From contig JAFEMX010000002.1 in assembly GCA_016892645.1 (NCBI GenBank), positions 229,760 through 293,759 on the forward strand: a DNA stretch of 64,000 nucleotides. The letters are read 5' to 3'. Position numbers and translations under genes: made by a program. Each line of letters opens with the position of its first letter. Positions within the stretch are counted from its first letter, which is position 1. This document shows, one piece after another, positions 1-8,330 of this stretch. Source of the DNA: Micrococcaceae bacterium RIT 802 (GTDB taxonomy: Bacteria > Actinomycetota > Actinomycetes > Actinomycetales > Micrococcaceae). Below the pieces are notes generated by a model, which was not told the DNA's origin, did not search any database, and saw only the letters and a list, made by a program, of their open reading frames with translations.

Positions 1-2
1 TC

Positions 3-1061
3 GACGAGTCGGTCTTCGGCAACGCCAACGGCGCCGGCGAGGAGAACCGCAACGTGGCCCGCATGGCGACCCTGCTGGCCGGTCTGCCCGTCTCCCTGCC
101 CGGCACCACCGTCAACCGGCTCTGCGGTTCGTCGTTGGACGCCGCCATGATCGCCTCCCGGCAGATCAACGTCGGGGATGCGGACCTGATGCTGCTCGGC
201 GGCGTCGAATCCATGTCGCGGGCCCCCTGGGTCCTGCCCAAGACCGAGCGCCCGTTCCCGATGAACAACCTCGAACTGGCCAACACCACCCTGGGCTGGC
301 GCCTGGTCAACCCGGAGATGCCCGGTGCCTGGACCGTGTCCCTCGGGGAGGCCACCGAGCAGCTGCGCGAACGCGAGGGCATCGACCGCGAACGCCAGGA
401 CGCCTTCGCCGCCCGCTCGCACCAGCTCGCCGACGCCGCCTGGAACGCCGGGCACTATGACGACCTGGTCGTCCCCGTCGAGCCCAACACCCGCAAGGGC
501 GTGCGCCTGGACCGCGACGAGACCATCCGCCCCGAGTCCACGCCGGAATCGCTGGCCGGGCTGCGCACCGTCTTCCGCACCGAGAACGGGACCGTCACCG
601 CCGGCAACGCCTCCCCGATGAACGACGGCGCCTCCGCCGCCTGGCTTGGCAGCGAGCAGGCCGCGACCCTGCTCGGCCGCGAACCGCTGGCCCGCATCGC
701 CGGGCGCGGTGCCGCCGCGATCGAACCGCAGTACTTCGGCTTCGCCCCCGTCGAGGCAGCCAACCGCGCCCTGGCCAAGGCGGGCATCGGCTGGGAGGAC
801 GTCGCCGCCGTCGAACTCAACGAGGCCTTCGCCGCCCAGTCGCTGGCCTGCGTGGACGCCTGGGGCATCGATGAGGAGATCGTCAACGCCTGGGGCGGGG
901 CCCTGGCCATCGGCCACCCGCTGGGCGCGTCCGGCCTGCGCATCCTCGGCACCCTCGCCCGCCGGCTGCAGGCCTCCGGCCAGCGCTGGGGCGTCGCGGC
1001 CATCTGCATCGGCGTCGGCCAGGGCCTGGCCGTCGTCCTCGAGAACACCACCAGCAAGTAA
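3..1061 (+). CDS. pcaF: Beta-ketoadipyl-CoA/acetyl-CoA thiolase, 5' truncated by the window edge
   Basis: Thiolase-family protein that cleaves 3-oxoadipyl-CoA with CoA to succinyl-CoA and acetyl-CoA, the last step of the beta-ketoadipate pathway. The frame is open from base 3, and the first visible residues already match the inner part of a thiolase, so roughly the first 50 codons lie outside the window; 352 residues remain. The nucleophile cysteine sits in NRLCGSSLDA, the active-site histidine in GHPLGASG, and the second catalytic cysteine in the C-terminal CIGVGQG. It is followed after 13 bp by the CoA-transferase pair pcaI and pcaJ, which supplies its substrate. That neighbourhood favours PcaF over a generic acetyl-CoA acetyltransferase. 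Family certain; the exact substrate is inferred from context. Confidence 0.9.
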   Translation, partial: DESVFGNANGAGEENRNVARMATLLAGLPVSLPGTTVNRLCGSSLDAAMIASRQINVGDADLMLLGGVESMSRAPWVLPKTERPFPMNNLELANTTLGWRLVNPEMPGAWTVSLGEATEQLREREGIDRERQDAFAARSHQLADAAWNAGHYDDLVVPVEPNTRKGVRLDRDETIRPESTPESLAGLRTVFRTENGTVTAGNASPMNDGASAAWLGSEQAATLLGREPLARIAGRGAAAIEPQYFGFAPVEAANRALAKAGIGWEDVAAVELNEAFAAQSLACVDAWGIDEEIVNAWGGALAIGHPLGASGLRILGTLARRLQASGQRWGVAAICIGVGQGLAVVLENTTSK

Positions 1062-1074
1062 AGGGGAAACCACC

Positions 1075-1749
1075 GTGGCACCACGCATCGCCTCCAACGC
1101 CGCAGATGCCGTCTCCGGCATCCACGACGGCGCCACCGTCCTCATCGGGGGGTTCGGCAACGCCGGCCAGCCGATGGAACTGATCGACGCCCTGCTCGCT
1201 TGCGGGGCCACCGACCTGACGGTGGTGAACAACAACGCCGGACAGGCCGACGCCGGGCTGGCGCTGCTCATCAAGGAGCGCAAGATCCGCAAGGTCATCT
1301 GCTCCTTCCCCCGCCAGTCCGACTCCTGGCATTTCGATACGGCCTACCGGGCCGGGGAGATCGAACTCGAGCTCGTCCCGCAGGGCAACCTCGCCGAGCG
1401 GCTGCGCGCCGCCGGCGCCGGGATCGGCGGGTTCTTCACCCCCACCGGCTACGGCACGCTGCTGGCCGAGGGCAAGGAAACCCGCGAAATCGACGGCGTC
1501 GGCTACGTGCTGGAAACCCCGATCAAGGCCGACGTCGCCCTCATCAAGGCGCAGACGGCGGACGAGTTCGGCAACCTGGTCTACCGCAAGACGGCCCGCA
1601 ACTTCGGCCCCGTCATGGCCACCGCCGCGGCCCAGACCATCGTCCAGGTCGAACAGATCGTCCCGGTCGGCGGGATCGACCCGGAGGTCGTGGTGACCCC
1701 GGGCATCTACGTCGACACGGTCGTGCAGATCGCAGGAGAGAACAAATGA
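1075..1749 (+). CDS. pcaI: 3-oxoadipate CoA-transferase, alpha subunit
   Basis: Alpha subunit of the succinyl-CoA:3-oxoacid CoA-transferase that activates 3-oxoadipate to its CoA ester. The 224-residue protein has the normal length for a separate A subunit. The GTG start at 1075 is preceded by AAGGGGAAA and gives the expected N-terminus with the glycine-rich VLIGGFGNAG segment. The GFFTPTGYGT and FGNLVYRKTARNF motifs of this family are visible. The stop overlaps the pcaJ start as ATGA, so the subunits are translationally coupled. The adjoining pcaF thiolase and pcaR-like regulator point to 3-oxoadipate rather than acetoacetate as substrate, although ScoA-type enzymes are closely similar. Confidence 0.9.
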   Translation: MAPRIASNAADAVSGIHDGATVLIGGFGNAGQPMELIDALLACGATDLTVVNNNAGQADAGLALLIKERKIRKVICSFPRQSDSWHFDTAYRAGEIELELVPQGNLAERLRAAGAGIGGFFTPTGYGTLLAEGKETREIDGVGYVLETPIKADVALIKAQTADEFGNLVYRKTARNFGPVMATAAAQTIVQVEQIVPVGGIDPEVVVTPGIYVDTVVQIAGENK

Positions 1750-2399
1750 GCTACAGCTACACCGCCGCGGCGCTGACCCGCGATGACATGGCCGAGATGG
1801 TCGCCTCCGACATCCCCGCCGGTTCCTTCGTGAACCTGGGGATCGGGCAGCCGACCAACGTCTCGAACTACCTCACCGCCGACCAGGGCGTCACCCTCCA
1901 CACCGAGAACGGCATGCTCGGCATGGGGCCGGTGGCCACGGGGGGTGACATCGACGGCGACCTGATCAACGCCGGCAAGATCCCGGTCACCGAACTCCCC
2001 GGAGCCAGCTACTTCCACCACGCAGACTCCTTCGCCATGATGCGCGGGGGGCACCTGGACGTGTGCGTGCTGGGCGCCTTCCAGGTCTCCCAGACCGGCG
2101 ACCTGGCCAACTGGCACACCGGAGCCCCCGGGGCCATCCCCGCGGTCGGCGGTGCCATGGACCTGGCGATCGGCGCGAAGTCCACCTGGGTCATGATGGG
2201 CCTGTTCACCAAGGCCGGCGAATCCAAGCTGGTCGAGGCGCTGAGCTACCCCGTCACCGGGCTGGGTTGCGTCTCGCGGATCTACACCGAATCCGCGATC
2301 TTCCTCATCGAGGACGGCACGGCCACGGTCCGTTCCACGCACGGGATCAGCTTCGACGAGCTGGCCGCGCGCCTGCCGGTGGGGCTGCAGCGGGCCTAG
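1746..2399 (+). CDS. pcaJ: 3-oxoadipate CoA-transferase, beta subunit
   Basis: Beta subunit of the heteromeric CoA-transferase (217 residues). It carries the SENG-like motif of this family near residues 55-60, seen here as HTENGMLGMGP; its glutamate is the residue that forms the covalent CoA thioester in the family. The N-terminal NLGIGQPTNVSNY segment and the C-terminal GCVSRIYTE stretch are typical of subunit B. The start is fixed by the 4-bp ATGA overlap with pcaI. Together with PcaI and PcaF it completes conversion of 3-oxoadipate to central metabolites. About 90 bp separate it from the regulator downstream, which is on the same strand. Confidence 0.9.
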   Translation: MSYSYTAAALTRDDMAEMVASDIPAGSFVNLGIGQPTNVSNYLTADQGVTLHTENGMLGMGPVATGGDIDGDLINAGKIPVTELPGASYFHHADSFAMMRGGHLDVCVLGAFQVSQTGDLANWHTGAPGAIPAVGGAMDLAIGAKSTWVMMGLFTKAGESKLVEALSYPVTGLGCVSRIYTESAIFLIEDGTATVRSTHGISFDELAARLPVGLQRA

Positions 2400-2493
2400 C
2401 ACCGACCCCACGACGCGGGCCCGGCAACGCACCCTTAGGATGGGTGGGTTGCCGGGGGCCGCAGCCGCGCCCCGCACCTTCCGGAAGGACACC

Positions 2494-3318
2494 ATGGAGT
2501 ACGACGTCGAGACGACCCCGGGCACGCCGCCCCCTGCCGTGGCCGGCCAGTTCGTGCAATCGCTGGCCCGCGGACTGGACGTCATCCGCGCCTTCGATGC
2601 CGAACACCACTCCATGACCCTGACCGACGTCGCCAAGCGCACCGGGCTCTCGCGGGCCACGGCCCGCCGTTTCCTGCTGACCCTCGCCGAGCTGGGCTAC
2701 GTGCGCACCGACGGCAAGCACTTCGAGCTGACCGCCCAGGTGCTGCAGCTGGGCTACGCCTTCCTCTCCGGGCACACCCTGACCGAGCTCATCGAACCGG
2801 TGCTCGAGGAACTCTCCTCGCGGCTGAACGAGTCGGCCTCCGCCTCGGTCCTGGACGGGGCCGACGTCGTCTACATCGCCCGGGTCCACACCCGGCGCAT
2901 CATGCGTGTGGGCATCGCCGTCGGCAGCCGCTTCCCCGCCTACGCCACCTCCATGGGCCGGGTGCTGCTGGCCCACCTCGAGCCGGAGGAGCTCGATGCG
3001 GCTCTCGCCGCCCGCCCGTTGGAGGCCCTGACCCCGAACACCATCACCGATCCCGAAACCCTGCACGGCGAACTGGCTACCGTCCGGGAGCGTGGCTGGT
3101 GCCTGGTGGACCAGGAACTGGAGGTCGGGCTGCGCTCCATCGCGGTCCCCGTCATGTCCCCCGACGGCTCCGTCGCCGCGGCCCTGAACGTCTCGATGAG
3201 CACCCTGCCGGGAACGGCTCCGGGCGGCGGGAACCGTGCCGACGAGGCGATGGACGTGCTGCCACACCTGCAGCAAGCCGCCACCCGCATCGAGGAAGCC
3301 TTGCGCGCCCGCCGCTGA
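2494..3318 (+). CDS. pcaR: IclR-family regulator, probable PcaR of the beta-ketoadipate genes
   Basis: IclR-type regulator of 274 residues. An N-terminal winged helix-turn-helix (about residues 20-75, with LTDVAKRTGLSRATARRFL) is followed by the IclR effector domain, with conserved stretches around SRFPAYATSMGRVLLA and LEVGLRSIAVPV. IclR proteins PcaR and PcaU typically sit beside pca genes and sense beta-ketoadipate or protocatechuate; that role is inferred from position. I chose the ATG at 2494 because GGAAGGA lies directly upstream. An in-frame ATG at 2440 would add 18 residues with no good ribosome site. The codirectional location 94 bp downstream of pcaJ would allow readthrough from the catabolic genes. 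Confidence 0.82.
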   Translation: MEYDVETTPGTPPPAVAGQFVQSLARGLDVIRAFDAEHHSMTLTDVAKRTGLSRATARRFLLTLAELGYVRTDGKHFELTAQVLQLGYAFLSGHTLTELIEPVLEELSSRLNESASASVLDGADVVYIARVHTRRIMRVGIAVGSRFPAYATSMGRVLLAHLEPEELDAALAARPLEALTPNTITDPETLHGELATVRERGWCLVDQELEVGLRSIAVPVMSPDGSVAAALNVSMSTLPGTAPGGGNRADEAMDVLPHLQQAATRIEEALRARR

Positions 3319-3469
3319 TTTCCGCCGTCGTTCACCCCCACCCGGCCCCAAGGGTGGTCCGGCGGGCGCGTCCGGGTTACAGTCTCGGTATCCAGCCGGC
3401 CCACGCTGCCCGGGTGCCGCGCAGCAGCGGTGCGGGCGCAGGCCGGTCATTGCGGCGGGGGAGCATCGC

Positions 3470-4864
3470 ATGTCGTTCCGAAACCAACTCTTCACCCAAG
3501 GCGCGGTCGCGTCGGTGGCGCTGGCGCTCGTGGCCGCCGGTGGCGCGCCGCCGGCAGCCGCGGCCGCACCGCCTGCAACGACGTCGTCCGTGTCGATCGC
3601 CTCGTCGGCGGCCTCGCTGTCCCTGCCGACCGCGGCGAAGACGAGATACGCCAAGACGACGGCGAACCTGAACCTGCGCCGGGGCGCCGGGACGAGGTAT
3701 TCGTCGTGGGGCATCATGAAGAAGGGCACGGTGGTGGCCCGGACCGGCAGGACGTCGGGGGCGTGGTGGCAGGTCAAATACGGCAGAAGGACCGGGTGGG
3801 CGGCCTCCGAGTACCTGCGCGCCACCTCCGCGCCGAAGAAGTCCACCGCGGTGAAATACGCGAAGACGACGGCGAACCTGAACCTGCGCCGGGGTGCCGG
3901 GACGAGGTATTCGTCGTGGGGCATCATGAAGAAGGGCACGGTGGTGGCCCGGACCGGCAGGACGTCGGGGGCGTGGTGGCAGGTCAAACACGGCAGCAAG
4001 ACCGGCTGGGCGGCCTCCGAGTACCTGCGCGCCACGGGCAAGCCGGCGGCCACGCCCCGTCCCGGTACGAGCACGGCGATCCGCTGGTTTGCCGGATCGC
4101 AGGCCATCTACGTCCGTCCGACGTTCGCCTCGAAACGGCTGCAGGCCTTCACCAAGGGCATGAAGGCCACGCAGCTGCGCACCTCCGGCTCCTGGTCCTA
4201 CGTCCAGGCGCCCGGCAGCAGGGGGTGGATCCCCACCCGTGACCTGTCGAAGAAGGCGACCCGCTACACCGGCTCCACGATCCTTCCCTCCAGCAGCCAC
4301 CGCTGGGCCCGCTACGCCTCCAACGTCAGGACCGGGGGATCGACCTCGACGCGGAGCCTGGGGGTGGTCCCGGCCGGCGAGATGATGCCCCTGCTGTCAG
4401 GGCGTCACGGGTGGTCACGGGTGAAGACTTCGAAGGGCACCGGTTGGATCAAGAACACGTTGCTGACCAATCTCGCGACCAAGGCCCCGCCGCACCTGCA
4501 GCCGGTGACCGCGAAGATGATCAAGAAGGTGAAGGCAAACTACGGGCGGACCTACAGTTCAGTGGGCACGTTGCGCAACGGCTCCATCGGCCACCGGCTC
4601 GGTGTCGGGTCCGATTTCATGATGCGCGGCTGGAGCACGTCCCCGGGCATCCGCAACGGCAACGCACTGGCCGCGTATCTGGTGAGGCACCGCGCCTCGC
4701 TGGATATCGACTACATCATCTGGCGGGACAGGATCTGGCTGCGGCAGGACGGGCAGTGGGGTCCCTACTCACAGGGCGGGTGGGGCCGGCACCTGAATGC
4801 GCGGGGCTGGAATGCCACGACCATGCACTACGACCACGTCCACGTGGAGACCCTGGTGGACTGA
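3470..4864 (+). CDS. Secreted SH3b-repeat cell-wall protein with ARB_07466-like C-terminal domain
   Basis: Exported protein of 464 residues. A Sec-type signal peptide (about residues 1-36, ending in an Ala-rich AAAAAP region) precedes two almost identical bacterial SH3 modules (about residues 58-120 and 128-190, each with NLNLRRGAGTRYSSWG and TGWAASEYLRAT), then two more divergent SH3-like segments. The C-terminal ~100 residues contain YIIWRDRIW and a final HYDHVHVE, the pattern of the ARB_07466-like domain found at the end of actinobacterial secreted cell-wall proteins. SH3b modules bind peptidoglycan, so a wall-anchored or wall-processing role is likely; the terminal domain has no assigned reaction. 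GGGGGAG precedes the ATG at 3470. The two SH3 modules are also nearly identical as DNA. Confidence 0.8.
   Translation: MSFRNQLFTQGAVASVALALVAAGGAPPAAAAAPPATTSSVSIASSAASLSLPTAAKTRYAKTTANLNLRRGAGTRYSSWGIMKKGTVVARTGRTSGAWWQVKYGRRTGWAASEYLRATSAPKKSTAVKYAKTTANLNLRRGAGTRYSSWGIMKKGTVVARTGRTSGAWWQVKHGSKTGWAASEYLRATGKPAATPRPGTSTAIRWFAGSQAIYVRPTFASKRLQAFTKGMKATQLRTSGSWSYVQAPGSRGWIPTRDLSKKATRYTGSTILPSSSHRWARYASNVRTGGSTSTRSLGVVPAGEMMPLLSGRHGWSRVKTSKGTGWIKNTLLTNLATKAPPHLQPVTAKMIKKVKANYGRTYSSVGTLRNGSIGHRLGVGSDFMMRGWSTSPGIRNGNALAAYLVRHRASLDIDYIIWRDRIWLRQDGQWGPYSQGGWGRHLNARGWNATTMHYDHVHVETLVD
3645..4035 (+). repeat. Tandem 210-bp repeat encoding two SH3b modules
   Basis: The segments 3645-3825 and 3855-4035 are direct repeats at a 210-bp offset and differ at only a handful of bases. 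They encode successive SH3b modules in frame. Near-identity at the DNA level, including third codon positions, indicates a recent duplication or ongoing gene conversion, so copy number may vary between strains. Confidence 0.9.
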
Positions 4865-4898
4865 AGGCCCGCCGCGAAGACGGCCGCAGGCCGCTGCC

Positions 4899-5825
4899 TC
4901 AGGGGGCGATGCTGATCTGCCGGAGTTCGGCGGCGAGCCGGTCCATGAACACGTCGACCTTCGGACTTCGCGCGTGCCCCACCTGCAGGGCGAAGATGCC
5001 GCGGGCCAATCGGATCTCCGGCACGTCCAACACCACGAGTCCTGCCGGTTTCTGCTGCATGGCCAGCGCCGGGACGAGCGCGGCGCCCAGGCCCGTGGAC
5101 GCCAGGTGCAGGGAGGCGTTGAAATCGTCGCAGTGGGCCACGACGCGCGGGTGAAGGTCGAGTGAGGCGAAGAGCCGGGAAATGACCGTCGCGTCCGAGG
5201 TGCCGGGGTGGTGCATGATCCACGGCATGTTCGCCAGCTGGGCCGCGTCGACCCGCGCACCATCGTCGAATTTCCAGGACGCCGGGACCACGACCCGGAA
5301 ATCGTCGTCACCGAGCCACTGCCGGTCCATCGTCCCGGGCCAACCCAAGCCGGTCTGGCCGACTTGGAAGACCAGGGCGAGGTCGAGTTCGTTGCCGGCC
5401 TGCAGGCTGGCGATCGTCTGGTGCGGTTCGCCCACGCTCACCCGCAGCCGGATCCCCAGCCCGGCCCAGTCCCGGGCCCCGAGCAAGCGGGGGAGGGCGA
5501 AGGTGGCCAGGGAGGGGAAGATGCCCAGCCGCAGCTCCTGGGCGGGGTCCGCGCCCGGGTCTCCCGCCGCCGTCGTGCTGGCAGCGAGCAGCGCATCGAT
5601 GTCGGTGAGGACCCTGCGGGCGTGGCGGGCCATGGTCGCGGCCGCCTCGGTCGGCTCGATGGCGCGGGCCGACCTGCGGAACAGCACGACGCCGGTGTCC
5701 CGTTCCAGCGCCGTCATCTGCTGGGAGACGGCGGAGGCGGTGTAGCCCAGCGGGATGGCGGCCGCGGCGAAGGAGCCGTGGGCGATGACCTCCAAGAGCG
5801 TGCGCAGGTGCACGGGGTTGACCAT
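4899..5825 (-). CDS. LysR-family transcriptional regulator
   Basis: LysR-type regulator of 308 residues. The N-terminal helix-turn-helix covers about residues 2-60 (LRTLLEVIAHGSFAAAAIPLGYTASAVSQQMTALE is read across two lines of the family signature), and the remainder is the periplasmic-binding-like effector domain. The ATG at 5825 is preceded by AGGAG. It ends 34 bp from the convergent SH3b gene, and its upstream neighbour is a small acidic protein on the same strand, so no obvious target gene is divergent from it. The inducer and regulon cannot be read from the sequence. Confidence 0.85.
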   Translation of the reverse strand: MVNPVHLRTLLEVIAHGSFAAAAIPLGYTASAVSQQMTALERDTGVVLFRRSARAIEPTEAAATMARHARRVLTDIDALLAASTTAAGDPGADPAQELRLGIFPSLATFALPRLLGARDWAGLGIRLRVSVGEPHQTIASLQAGNELDLALVFQVGQTGLGWPGTMDRQWLGDDDFRVVVPASWKFDDGARVDAAQLANMPWIMHHPGTSDATVISRLFASLDLHPRVVAHCDDFNASLHLASTGLGAALVPALAMQQKPAGLVVLDVPEIRLARGIFALQVGHARSPKVDVFMDRLAAELRQISIAP

Positions 5826-5875
5826 CAGCGCTCCTGGGTGTCGGCGTGGAGAACGGCAAGCCCTCCTATGCCATG

Positions 5876-6151
5876 CTAGTCCTCGTCGTCGTCCCGGGCC
5901 GCTTCCTCTTCATCGTCGAGTTCCCACTGGGACGCCAGCGTCTCGTTCTCGGAACCCTCGTCGGAATCGTCGTCACCCTCCAGGTCGTCCTCGATGAGAT
6001 AGCTGTGCCGACGCAAGGGGTCGATCCGGTTCATGGTCTCCGGGTTGTCCGAGGAGCCGTGCTCGGGAGTACCGTACCGCCCGTCCTCCGGCTCGTCGAG
6101 ATCGTCCTCGGGCGCTTCATCGAATACCGTGTCGTCGTAGATGCCGCTCAT
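5876..6151 (-). CDS. Small highly acidic hypothetical protein
   Basis: A 91-residue protein with no recognisable domain and an extreme acidic bias: runs such as DEAPEDDLDEPEDG, DDLEGDDDSDEGSENE and a C-terminal DDEEEAARDDDED. No membrane segment or signal is visible. I placed the start at 6151 because AGGAGGG lies upstream at a normal distance; an earlier in-frame start at 6247 lacks this. It follows no gene closely enough to call an operon, and the LysR gene starts 51 bp downstream. It resembles the short acidic proteins common in soil actinobacteria, which have no established role. Coding status is likely but not certain. Confidence 0.6.
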   Translation of the reverse strand: MSGIYDDTVFDEAPEDDLDEPEDGRYGTPEHGSSDNPETMNRIDPLRRHSYLIEDDLEGDDDSDEGSENETLASQWELDDEEEAARDDDED

Positions 6152-6318
6152 GGTCGCTGCCCTCCTGCTCCGCGTGCCGGGCCGGATGCCCATGGCACGT
6201 CTGACACCACCAGCGTAGGCCGGGAGCGGGCAGTTGTGAACGGGCATCCGGCGGAGCCCCCTGGGCCGGCCGGGTCGTGGGTGGTCGCGGCCCCCGCCCG
6301 CGGAGCCCGGCAGGAAAG

Positions 6319-7311
6319 TCAGCCGGCCAACGCCATGGCACCTGCCGTCAGCTTGACCGAGGTCAGCCGATCCGCCGGATCCGAGGCGTTGTGCACCGTG
6401 ATCAGCTCGTCGGCATGGGCGCTGCGGGCAAAGCCCTCGAGGTACTCGCGCACCGCCTCGGGTGAACCCACGGCGGTATAGGCGAGCATCTTCAGGATCT
6501 GCTCGCCGGCCGCCGACTCCATCAGCATGTCGATCTCCGGCTCGGTGAACGGGGTCTCGCGGCCGCGGCCGAGGAAGCTGGAGACCCGGTCGCGACGGAC
6601 CTGCTCCATCTGGACCTGGGCCTGCTCGTTGGTGTCGGCGGCCACGACGCCGACACCGGCGATCACATGCGGCTCGGCCAGCTGCTCGGAGGGCTGGAAG
6701 TTGTTCCGGTAGGCCGCTACGGCGGCATGCAACGCATCCGGTGCGAAATGGGAGGCGAAGGAGTACGGAAGTCCGAGTTGGGCGGCGAGTTGGGCGCCGA
6801 AAAGGCTCGAGCCCAGGATGTAGATCGGGACGTTGGTGCCGGTCCCCGGGTAGGCGTTGACCGTGGGGATGCGCGAATTCCCGGTCAGGAATCCCTGCAG
6901 CTCAAGGACATCGTGCGGGAACGAATCCGCCGCCGCCGGATCGCGGCGCAACGCGCGGAACGTGGCCTGGTCGCTGCCCGGGGCCCGGCCCAGGCCCAGG
7001 TCGATGCGTCCGGGGAACAGCGTCTCCAGCGTCCCGAACTGCTCGGCGATGACCAGCGGGGAGTGGTTGGGCAGCATGATGCCCCCGGCCCCGAGGCGGA
7101 TCGTGGAGGTCTGCTGGGCGATATGGCCGATGAGGACCGACGTGGCGCTGGAGGCGATGGAGGCCATGTTGTGGTGCTCGGCATACCAGATGCGCGTGTA
7201 GCCGGCGGCCTCGGCCGTGCGGGCCAGCTCGACCGACTCCCTGAAGGTGTTGGCAATGGTGCTCCCGGTGGGGACGGGGGCGAGGTCAAGGAGGGAAAGG
7301 GGGATGTTCAC
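6319..7311 (-). CDS. LLM-class flavin-dependent oxidoreductase (luciferase-like monooxygenase)
   Basis: Luciferase-like monooxygenase of about 330 residues belonging to the group whose members begin [10 protein letters not shown]. The TIM-barrel signatures are clear: [13 protein letters not shown] near residue 40, an [16 protein letters not shown] segment, and the [16 protein letters not shown] motif around residue 105. Such enzymes use reduced FMN or F420 to oxidise small organic substrates; cofactor and substrate cannot be decided here. The best start is a GTG at 7311, which begins right at the family N-terminus, though its ribosome site is weak. It is divergent from the ArsR-like gene at 7420, with a repeat-rich spacer between them, so regulation by that protein is likely. 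Confidence 0.82.
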   Translation of the reverse strand: MNIPLSLLDLAPVPTGSTIANTFRESVELARTAEAAGYTRIWYAEHHNMASIASSATSVLIGHIAQQTSTIRLGAGGIMLPNHSPLVIAEQFGTLETLFPGRIDLGLGRAPGSDQATFRALRRDPAAADSFPHDVLELQGFLTGNSRIPTVNAYPGTGTNVPIYILGSSLFGAQLAAQLGLPYSFASHFAPDALHAAVAAYRNNFQPSEQLAEPHVIAGVGVVAADTNEQAQVQMEQVRRDRVSSFLGRGRETPFTEPEIDMLMESAAGEQILKMLAYTAVGSPEAVREYLEGFARSAHADELITVHNASDPADRLTSVKLTAGAMALAG

Positions 7312-7359
7312 ATAGGCGACAACCCGCCGTCGTGCCCAATCATTCCCGGAACCAAACCG

Positions 7360-7401
7360 CAAAGAACGTATTGCAAAGAAACCCTTGCAAAGTTTTCTTT
7401 G
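7360..7401. promoter_or_regulatory. Candidate operator: three GCAAAG repeats and an inverted CAAAGAAA/TTTCTTTG pair
   Basis: The spacer between the divergent LLM oxidoreductase and the ArsR-type regulator contains GCAAAG at 7360, 7373 and 7387, spaced 13-14 bp. The segment CAAAGAAA (7374-7381) is mirrored by TTTCTTTG (7394-7401). The cluster is AT-rich against a very GC-rich background and lies just upstream of the regulator start. Binding by that regulator is an inference. Confidence 0.5.
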
Positions 7402-7419
7402 TGGATCTACGCTGACTCC

Positions 7420-8058
7420 ATGGAACCCATTGGAGAACCCGGCCGGTATGTCGGACGCCCGCTCGGCCTGCCCGCACTGAAGGCGCTCAGCCACCCCCTG
7501 CGCCTGCAGCTTTTGGAGATGCTCTCCCGGTACGGGGCACAGACCGCCAGCGGGCTGGCCGAACGCCTGGGGGAATCGAGCGGTTCCACGAGCTACCACC
7601 TGCGCCAGCTGGCCAAGCATTCGCTGGTTCGGGAAGTCCCGGAGAAGGGCAATGGCCGGGAACGCTGGTGGGAACGGCCGCCGGGGCCGATCGCCCTGGG
7701 GCCGGATACGGGCACATCCGATCCGGCGACCGTCTCGGCCGCGCGGATCGTCGCCCGGCAGTTCGAGCAGAACCGCGCCCGGGCGCTGGACGACTTCCTA
7801 CGCTTCGGCGACGAGGCACTGGGGGCCGAATGGATGGAAGGAGCCGTGCTGAACACGTCCAACCTGCGGTTGGATCGGGCGCAGCTGGCGGAGATCTCCG
7901 ACCGGGTCGTCTCCTACCTCGGCGAGATCGTCGAGGAATACCGTGATGCCGGCGGGCCCGATGCCCGTCCGGTGCAGATGCACTTCAACGCCTTCCCGCT
8001 GGTGGACCCGGAGCATCCCGTGGCCACCGGCCCCACCGAACAGGAGAAAACGCCATGA
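7420..8058 (+). CDS. ArsR-type helix-turn-helix regulator
   Basis: Regulator of 212 residues with an N-terminal ArsR-like winged helix (about residues 15-85, containing [16 protein letters not shown] and [17 protein letters not shown]). A C-terminal region of about 110 residues is predicted mainly helical by eye and may form a dimer or ligand domain. No cysteine pair typical of metal-sensing ArsR proteins is visible, so a metal role is unlikely. It is divergent from the LLM oxidoreductase and overlaps the following small gene by 4 bp as ATGA. Position suggests control of its own operon and the oxidoreductase through the repeats in the spacer. Confidence 0.82.
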   Translation: MEPIGEPGRYVGRPLGLPALKALSHPLRLQLLEMLSRYGAQTASGLAERLGESSGSTSYHLRQLAKHSLVREVPEKGNGRERWWERPPGPIALGPDTGTSDPATVSAARIVARQFEQNRARALDDFLRFGDEALGAEWMEGAVLNTSNLRLDRAQLAEISDRVVSYLGEIVEEYRDAGGPDARPVQMHFNAFPLVDPEHPVATGPTEQEKTP

Positions 8059-8312
8059 GTACCCGAACCCTGCCAGCGAACGATGTCCGGAAGCGCGAAC
8101 TGCGTGCGCTCGAGCCCGACGGTTTTGGAGCCGCGCTGATCGGAGCCGGCACCGCACTCGCCGATTGGGGGGAGCACCTCAGCGCCCGCCGCGCCGCACG
8201 GCACGCGGCCATGCGATCGGCCCGCGGACGGGACCGCGCCGCCCGATTGCACGACCGCGAGGAGGCCGTCGCCGATGCCCTGGCCCAAAGGCACTCGGGT
8301 TTGGGGCAGTAG
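8055..8312 (+). CDS. Small hypothetical protein coupled to the ArsR-type regulator
   Basis: An 85-residue protein rich in Ala and Arg, with one moderately hydrophobic stretch (FGAALIGAGTALADWGEHL) near residues 24-42 and a basic, helical C-terminal half rich in RRAARHAAMRSARGRDRAAR-type sequence. I recognise no family. The ATG overlaps the regulator stop as ATGA, which supports real coding and translational coupling. Similar short basic proteins follow regulators in related actinobacteria, but their role is not established. Confidence 0.6.
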   Translation: MSTRTLPANDVRKRELRALEPDGFGAALIGAGTALADWGEHLSARRAARHAAMRSARGRDRAARLHDREEAVADALAQRHSGLGQ

Positions 8313-8330
8313 GAGCCGCTCCGGCCGCGG

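Noticed and set aside
3645..4035. SH3b tandem repeats as a CRISPR array
   Set aside because: Two long in-frame coding repeats with no short unique spacers.
7420..8058. Metal-sensing ArsR/SmtB repressor
   Set aside because: No cysteine pair or metal-site pattern; the protein is much longer than SmtB-type sensors.
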